NCBI GenBank assembly: GCA_905211615.1
Contig: CAJMBB010000062.1
Location: 1-11,064, forward strand
Length of the DNA: 11,064 bases
From: an uncultured Collinsella sp.
GTDB taxonomy: Bacteria; Actinomycetota; Coriobacteriia; Coriobacteriales; Coriobacteriaceae
Direction of reading: 5' to 3'
Shown piece by piece: positions 6,250 through 11,064 of the stretch (position 1 is the stretch's first letter; the number at the start of each line of letters is the position of its first letter). Under the pieces are notes generated by a model that saw only the letters and a program-made list of their open reading frames with translations, ran no database searches and was not told where the DNA came from. The position numbers were made by a program, and so were the translations under genes.

Positions 6250-6855
6250 ATGGCGACGGTGTACGGTTATGCGCGGGTGAGTTCGCGCGATCAGAACCTT
6301 AATCGGCAGCTGGATGCGCTGGGCGCCTATGGCGTGGGCTCGGCGAATATTTATGCCGACCATGCGAGCGGCAAGGACTTCGATCGACCGCGTTATCGCG
6401 AGCTGCTGCACGTCCTGGGAGACGGGGACGTGCTGGTGGTTCTTTCTATCGACCGACTTGGTCGTAATTACTCCGAGATTCTTGAGGAATGGCGGCGCAT
6501 TACCAAGGAGCTCGGGGTTGCCATTGTGGTGTTGGACATGCCATTGCTTGACACGCGCGTCAGGGCCAGCGGCGCGCCGGATGTGACCAACACCCTGATT
6601 GCCGATATTGTGCTGCAACTGCTGAGCTACGTGGCGCAGGTGGAGCGCGAGAATATCCATCGGCGCCAGGCGGAGGGAATTGCAGCGGCGCGGGCGCGAG
6701 GGGTGCGGTTTGGCCGGCCTCGCAAGCCATGCCCTCCTCAGTTTGAGCTGGTGCGCGATAGCTATGAGGCGGGCGATATTACCCGCAGCCAGGCAGCAAA
6801 GTGCCTGGGCGTGTGCGTGGGGACGTTCGATCGCTGGATGCGCGAGGCGGGGTAG
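6250..6855 (+). CDS. Serine recombinase of the resolvase/invertase family
   Basis: 201 residues from ATG 6250, with GGGG five bases upstream. The frame is open to a TTG at 6220, but the family's usual N-terminus (a short beta strand, then YxR.S) begins at ATG 6250. Catalytic features: R9 and the nucleophile S11 in GYARVSSRDQN, and the arginine motif SIDRLGRN at 66-73 (R69, R72). A long helix carries ERENIHRRQAEGI, followed by the RARGVRFGRP linker and a C-terminal helix-turn-helix (about 165-198) for site recognition. Length and layout match small resolvases and DNA invertases (Tn3 resolvase, Hin, Gin), not large phage integrases. These enzymes cut both DNA strands at paired sites and rejoin them by subunit rotation. 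No transposase, plasmid gene or obvious invertible segment is present, so it is an orphan. The inverted repeats directly upstream are a candidate binding site. Whether it resolves, inverts or is a remnant cannot be told here. Confidence 0.9.
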   Translation: MATVYGYARVSSRDQNLNRQLDALGAYGVGSANIYADHASGKDFDRPRYRELLHVLGDGDVLVVLSIDRLGRNYSEILEEWRRITKELGVAIVVLDMPLLDTRVRASGAPDVTNTLIADIVLQLLSYVAQVERENIHRRQAEGIAAARARGVRFGRPRKPCPPQFELVRDSYEAGDITRSQAAKCLGVCVGTFDRWMREAG

Positions 6856-6924
6856 GGGTTTGCGTCGCTTTGTCGCTTCCTGTTGCGATTCAAATTTTGA
6901 TACGGTGACAATGCCATTTGGGGC

Positions 6925-6930
6925 TACACT
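6925..6930 (+). promoter_or_regulatory. Possible -10 box for the VanZ-like gene
   Basis: TACACT lies 29 bases before the TTG start. TTGATA (6897-6902) is 22 bases upstream and GTGACA (6905-6910) is 14 bases upstream, neither at ideal spacing. The flanking CATTTGGGG...ACTC resembles the stretch upstream of rnr. Confidence 0.25.
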
Positions 6931-6946
6931 CGCTGATATTCAAAAA

Positions 6947-6952
6947 AGGAGG
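6947..6952 (+). promoter_or_regulatory. Ribosome binding site that fixes the TTG start of the VanZ-like gene
   Basis: A strong AGGAGG is followed by seven bases and then TTG 6960. The frame is open further upstream to a TTG at 6918, but that would place this site inside the coding sequence. The site therefore decides for 6960. Confidence 0.7.
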
Positions 6953-6959
6953 TTGGCCC

Positions 6960-7541
6960 TTGGCGCGCGTAAAACAAATAATCGGATGGACCGCGATCGT
7001 TCTGTTCGCTGCAACGCTGGCGGGCATCTGGGTGCTGACGGAGCAAAATGCGGTGGAGACGTCGTTGCTGAGCGAGTCCACCGCGCGTGTGGTGGAGGGC
7101 CAGGCTACGGGCGTTCAGGCTGTCGATGCCACGGGTGAAGCCCAGACGGAGAACGGAATGACCGGGGGCACCGATTCGGCTGCCTCGAATGTCCGGTCTG
7201 GCCGACTTGCTTCCATTCGCATGTGGGTGGGCACGAACGTCCGTCGTGTTGCCCATACCGTAGAGTTTTTCTCCGTCGGATTGTTCGCCTCGGTGGTCGT
7301 GGTTTGCTTTTCCAGGCGTCCGTGGAGCGTATGCTCCCGTTGCGTGCCCGTATTGCTCTTTTGCGCCGCCTGTTCCGTTGGCGATCAGGTACATAAGATC
7401 TTTGTTCCCGGCAGGCATTTCGACGTTATCGATTTAGGATTCGATGCTGCGGGCTATGTCACCGCCATGCTGTTGGTATTGCTGGCGGCGGCGTTGGTGC
7501 GCCATGCGACTCGGCCGATCGGCGCCCATGCGAGGCGCTAG
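6960..7541 (+). CDS. VanZ-like family membrane protein
   Basis: 193 residues from TTG 6960. A first membrane helix (about 7-26) is followed by a polar, low-complexity linker rich in Ser, Thr, Glu and Gly (about 30-85), then the VanZ-like core. The core carries the family's marks: R96, H99 and E102 in RRVAHTVEF, a membrane helix at about 103-117, a helix ending at about 139, then D142, H145, FVPGR (148-152), D155, D158 and G165, and a last helix at about 165-183. VanZ itself lowers teicoplanin susceptibility, but most members are of unknown function and common in Gram-positive genomes, so no resistance phenotype should be read from this. Compared with typical VanZ-like proteins the linker between helix 1 and the conserved R..H..E motif is long. 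It follows the recombinase by 104 bases and probably has its own promoter. A terminator follows. Confidence 0.8.
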   Translation: MARVKQIIGWTAIVLFAATLAGIWVLTEQNAVETSLLSESTARVVEGQATGVQAVDATGEAQTENGMTGGTDSAASNVRSGRLASIRMWVGTNVRRVAHTVEFFSVGLFASVVVVCFSRRPWSVCSRCVPVLLFCAACSVGDQVHKIFVPGRHFDVIDLGFDAAGYVTAMLLVLLAAALVRHATRPIGAHARR

Positions 7542-7620
7542 CCGGTAACAAACCCGTTTCTGATAATGCGGCCTCGTTGAATTATTTTGTGTCGTGCGTA
7601 TTTCCGAGCGGTCGGATTTG

Positions 7621-7649
7621 AGGGGCGAGCGGTAGAACGCTCGCCCTTT
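7621..7649 (+). terminator. Rho-independent terminator after the VanZ-like gene
   Basis: A perfect 9-bp stem, GGGCGAGCG (7623-7631) and CGCTCGCCC (7638-7646), with a six-base loop, extended by A/T and G/T pairs on the outside and ending in TTT. It separates the VanZ-like gene from the mur cluster. Confidence 0.75.
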
Positions 7650-7671
7650 GTGCGCCACGATGCGGCACAAT

Positions 7672-7710
7672 GTACCGCAAAAGCTGTTTGTATCCGGTAC
7701 GAATCGTTCG
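7672..7710. promoter_or_regulatory. Candidate operator region upstream of the mur cluster
   Basis: Two short palindromes lie 36-74 bases before the regulator's start codon: GTACCG (7672-7677) paired with CGGTAC (7695-7700), and CGAA-TCG-TTCG (7700-7710). RpiR-type regulators usually bind dyads near their own promoter, so these are candidates. No convincing -35/-10 pair is visible. TTTAAT (7717-7722) could be a -10 box. This is weak evidence. Confidence 0.3.
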
Positions 7711-7732
7711 TTGGTCTTTAATTCTTCTCAAC

Positions 7733-7737
7733 GGAGG
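7733..7737 (+). promoter_or_regulatory. Ribosome binding site that fixes the regulator start
   Basis: GGAGG is followed by eight bases and then ATG 7746. The frame also contains an in-phase GTG at 7737, but it overlaps this site, so ATG 7746 is the better start. Confidence 0.6.
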
Positions 7738-7745
7738 TGTTTGAG

Positions 7746-8597
7746 ATGGCAAACGGATTGCTTTTGCGGCTTCGCGAGCGTGAACTCAGCGCGAGCCCGG
7801 CGGAACGCAATGTCATCGCATATGTAAGCGCTCATCCGCACGAGGTGGTCGGGTTGTCCGTCCGCGGTCTTGCCGATGTCACGTTCTCCTCGCCCTCGAG
7901 CATTTTGCGCTTTTGCAAGCGTTTGGGTTTTGCGGGCTACAAGGAGTTCCAACGCGAACTGATTGCCGAGCTGGCGCTCTTAGGTGACAAGAAAGACGTA
8001 GCCCTCGAGGACATCTCCATGGATGACAGCGTCGAACGTATCGTGGGGAAGGTGATGAAAAGCAACGTGCGTACGATCGAGGCGACGGCGCGAACGCTCG
8101 ATTACACCGTCTTGGAGCGATGTGCGGCCCGTCTTAAGCGGGCACGTGCGGTCAATCTGTTCGGTATTGGTGCCTCTCGTTTGGTCGCGCACGATCTGGC
8201 GCAAAAGCTCATGCGTGTCGACAAAGAGTGCCATCTGTACGACGACTGGCATGATCAGCTCTTGTGTGCCAAGAACATGCATGAGGGCGATATGGCAATC
8301 GCCTTTAGCTACTCGGGCTTGACGCAAGAGGTGCTGGACTGCACCGCCGAGGCTCAACGTCACAACTGTCCCGTCGTGGCCGTTACCAAAGTAGATGGAT
8401 CATCCAAGCTTGCCACCATGGCCGATGCCGTGCTCGGCGTCGCTGCGAGTGAACCCTTGGTCCGCAGCGGTGCCATGGCTTCGCGTATGGCCCAGCTTAT
8501 GGTTGTCGATGCCCTGTACGCTGCTTACGTTGCCAGTGACTACGAACGGGCGACGCATGTCATTAAGCAAAACTACATCGAGAAACAGGAAAGATGA
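7746..8597 (+). CDS. murR: RpiR/MurR-family transcriptional regulator
   Basis: 283 residues. The N-terminal RpiR-type DNA-binding domain (about 1-75) has the helix-turn-helix SVRGLADVTFSSPSSILRFC followed by KRLGFAGYKEFQREL, nearly a family consensus. The C-terminal SIS sugar-phosphate domain (about 125-255) has NLFGIGASR at 137-145 and FSYSG at 187-191, the loops that hold the phosphosugar. Such proteins repress or activate sugar-use genes according to a bound sugar phosphate. In Escherichia coli MurR represses murQP and responds to MurNAc-6-phosphate. Here the gene lies 10 bases upstream of murQ on the same strand, so it is probably co-transcribed and controls its own operon; in E. coli murR is divergent from murQ. 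The symbol is assigned from context; the sensed sugar is inferred. A general RpiR regulator for another amino sugar is the alternative. Confidence 0.82.
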   Translation: MANGLLLRLRERELSASPAERNVIAYVSAHPHEVVGLSVRGLADVTFSSPSSILRFCKRLGFAGYKEFQRELIAELALLGDKKDVALEDISMDDSVERIVGKVMKSNVRTIEATARTLDYTVLERCAARLKRARAVNLFGIGASRLVAHDLAQKLMRVDKECHLYDDWHDQLLCAKNMHEGDMAIAFSYSGLTQEVLDCTAEAQRHNCPVVAVTKVDGSSKLATMADAVLGVAASEPLVRSGAMASRMAQLMVVDALYAAYVASDYERATHVIKQNYIEKQER

Positions 8598-8607
8598 GGT
8601 GAATGAA

Positions 8608-9531
<924 letters not shown>

Positions 9532-9588
9532 GTGCGCGGCGTGAGCTGATATGACATCCAGACGAGAGACCCAATACAAGGAGGAGTT

Positions 9589-11019
9589 ATGACGAACAAA
9601 GAGCTGGCCCAAAAGCTGTTGGACCTTTTGGGCGGTAAAGACAACGTGCTCGCAAACGCGGCGTGCATGACGCGCCTGCGCGTGACCGTCAAAGACACGG
9701 GCAACGTCGACACGGAGGGTATTAAGGCGCTCGACGGCGTGATGGGCCTGGTCGAGGACGACACGATGCAGATCGTGCTGGGTCCGGGCAAGGTGAATAA
9801 GGTGCTCGAGGAGTTCTCCAAGCTCACCGGCCTTGCGAAAGGCGTTGCTGATGAGAGCGTGGTTGACGCTGCGGCCACAAACAAAGCCGCGCAGAAGGCC
9901 AAGTACGAGTCCAAACCGGTTCAGGCCTTCCTTAAGAAGATTTCCAACGTCTTCGTCGCCCTGCTTCCCGGCATCATTGCGGCTGGCCTCATCAACGGTA
10001 TCTGCAACGTCATTAACGTCTCGACGGCAGGTGCGCTTGCAGGCGAGTGGTGGTACCAGGGCATTCGTTCCATGGGCTGGGCCCTGTTTGCCTATCTGCC
10101 CATCTTGGTGGGCTATAACGCGGCACGTGAGTTTGGTGGCTCTGCTGCGCTGGGCGGCATCGCCGGCATGATGTGTATCGCCAACAGCGCCATGCCCCTG
10201 CTTGCGCCTGGCGCGGCTGATCCTGCCACTGCCATTCTGCTGCCGCTCACCAGTGCGCAGTACAACCCCGCAGCGGGCGGCATGATCGCGGCTCTCATCG
10301 CTGGCGCATTTTTTGCCTGGATGGAGCGTCAGATTCGCAAGGTTATGCCCAACGCACTCGACACGTTCTTGTCCCCGCTGCTGGTGCTCATCATCGGCGC
10401 CTTTGCTCTGATGCTCGTCATCCAGCCGGTTGGCGCATGGCTGACGACTGCCATCTTTAGCGTTTTGACCTTTATCTTCGAGAAGCTGGGCGTCCTGGGC
10501 GGCTATATCCTGTCGGCAGGCTTCTTGCCGCTGGTGTCCGTCGGCCTGCATCAGGCGCTCACGCCGATCCACGCTATGCTCAACGATCCCGACGGCGCTA
10601 CCAAGGGTATCAATTACCTGCTTCCCATCCTTATGATGGCTGGTGGCGGCCAGGTCGGTGCCGGTTTGGCGCTGTACTTTAAGACCAAGAACGCCAAGCT
10701 CAAGAAGTACGTCGCAGAGTCCATTCCCGTTGGAATCCTGGGTGTGGGCGAGCCTCTGATGTATGCTGTTACGCTGCCGCTCGTTCGTCCGTTTGTGACG
10801 GCCTGCCTGGGTGCCGGATTTGGCGGCGCGCTCGCGGCGCTGCTTCACATCGGCACGGTTTCTCAGGGCGTTTCCGGTCTGTTTGGCCTGCTGATCGTCG
10901 TTCCTGGCCAGCAGCTCGGCTACGTTGCCGCTATGCTGCTTGCCTATGCCGCCGGCTTTGTCCTGACGTGGTTCTTTGGCGTCGACGAGCAGAAGATCAA
11001 CGAGTTCTTTGGCGAGTAG
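9589..11019 (+). CDS. murP: PTS EIIBC permease, probably for N-acetylmuramic acid
   Basis: 476 residues from ATG 9589, with AGGAGG four bases upstream (9579-9584). The N-terminal EIIB domain of the glucose superfamily (about 4-77) holds the phosphorylated cysteine C26 in NAACMTRLRV. After a charged linker (about 78-112), the EIIC membrane domain (about 115-470) has many hydrophobic helices, the VGLHQALTPIHAML segment and the substrate motif GVGEPLMYAVTLPL (385-398, E388), close to the GITEP motif of sucrose- and MurNAc-type permeases. It imports and phosphorylates a sugar using phosphate from HPr through an EIIA partner. There is no EIIA domain here, as in E. coli MurP, so EIIA must be supplied by another gene. 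The substrate is inferred from murQ and the regulator next door; sequence alone cannot separate MurP from related sucrose or trehalose EIIBC proteins. It follows murQ by 57 bases, without a visible terminator between them. Confidence 0.85.
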   Translation: MTNKELAQKLLDLLGGKDNVLANAACMTRLRVTVKDTGNVDTEGIKALDGVMGLVEDDTMQIVLGPGKVNKVLEEFSKLTGLAKGVADESVVDAAATNKAAQKAKYESKPVQAFLKKISNVFVALLPGIIAAGLINGICNVINVSTAGALAGEWWYQGIRSMGWALFAYLPILVGYNAAREFGGSAALGGIAGMMCIANSAMPLLAPGAADPATAILLPLTSAQYNPAAGGMIAALIAGAFFAWMERQIRKVMPNALDTFLSPLLVLIIGAFALMLVIQPVGAWLTTAIFSVLTFIFEKLGVLGGYILSAGFLPLVSVGLHQALTPIHAMLNDPDGATKGINYLLPILMMAGGGQVGAGLALYFKTKNAKLKKYVAESIPVGILGVGEPLMYAVTLPLVRPFVTACLGAGFGGALAALLHIGTVSQGVSGLFGLLIVVPGQQLGYVAAMLLAYAAGFVLTWFFGVDEQKINEFFGE

Positions 11020-11027
11020 TTTGATAT

Positions 11028-11054
11028 CGCGAGCCGTGTTGCTCAGGGCTCGCG
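11028..11054 (+). terminator. Possible terminator stem after the PTS gene
   Basis: CGCGAGCC (11028-11035) and GGCTCGCG (11047-11054) form a perfect 8-bp stem with an 11-base loop, 8 bases after the stop codon. No T tract is seen within the 10 bases left in the window, so its role as a terminator is uncertain. Confidence 0.4.
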
Positions 11055-11064
11055 GAGCGCGGCA

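Noticed and set aside
7650..7745. A riboswitch or attenuator upstream of the mur cluster
   Set aside because: The leader is short, shows no known aptamer pattern and has no terminator-antiterminator pair. Two small palindromes fit an operator at most.

Overview
This window looks like the chromosome of a high-GC, host-associated actinobacterium, most probably Collinsella or a close relative in the Coriobacteriia. I infer this from the GC-rich third codon positions, the ftsE-ftsX-rnr neighbourhood, the split-type transketolase end and the intergenic hairpin repeats. No 16S or other taxonomic marker is present, so the genus is a guess.

Layout. (1) 1-299 is the 3' end of a transketolase C-terminal subunit, closed by a strong hairpin terminator (370-401). 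(2) 300-1685 is a repeat-rich, less GC-rich accessory stretch. It carries one gene on the minus strand (443-1174), a zinc-ribbon, single-pass membrane protein of unknown function. Two copies of the same ~68-bp palindromic element lie at its ends in opposite orientation (403-470 and 1263-1331), and a separate 123-bp palindrome with perfect 28-bp arms lies at 1460-1582. (3) 1686-3813 holds overlapping ftsE and ftsX, the ABC transporter-like pair that controls cell-wall hydrolases at division. FtsE has an unusual ~170-residue Pro/Ala/Gln-rich N-terminal extension. A terminator follows at 3840-3871. (4) 3937-6072 is rnr (ribonuclease R), with a terminator at 6099-6128. (5) 6250-7541 is a small accessory pair: an orphan resolvase/invertase-type serine recombinase with inverted repeats just upstream, and a VanZ-like membrane protein starting at TTG. 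A terminator follows at 7621-7649. (6) 7746-11019 is a same-strand cluster: an RpiR/MurR-type regulator, murQ (MurNAc-6-phosphate etherase) and a PTS EIIBC permease of the MurP type.

How the genes work together. The last three genes make a plausible uptake-and-use pathway for N-acetylmuramic acid released from peptidoglycan. The EIIBC protein imports and phosphorylates the sugar, MurQ removes the lactyl ether to give GlcNAc-6-phosphate and D-lactate, and the RpiR-type protein senses the sugar phosphate. FtsEX belongs to wall remodelling at division, so two regions of the window touch peptidoglycan, although nothing shows they are co-regulated. I found no complete novel defence or mobile system. 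The most unusual material is the palindromic repeat families around the zinc-ribbon gene, the extended FtsE, and the orphan recombinase with its candidate site.
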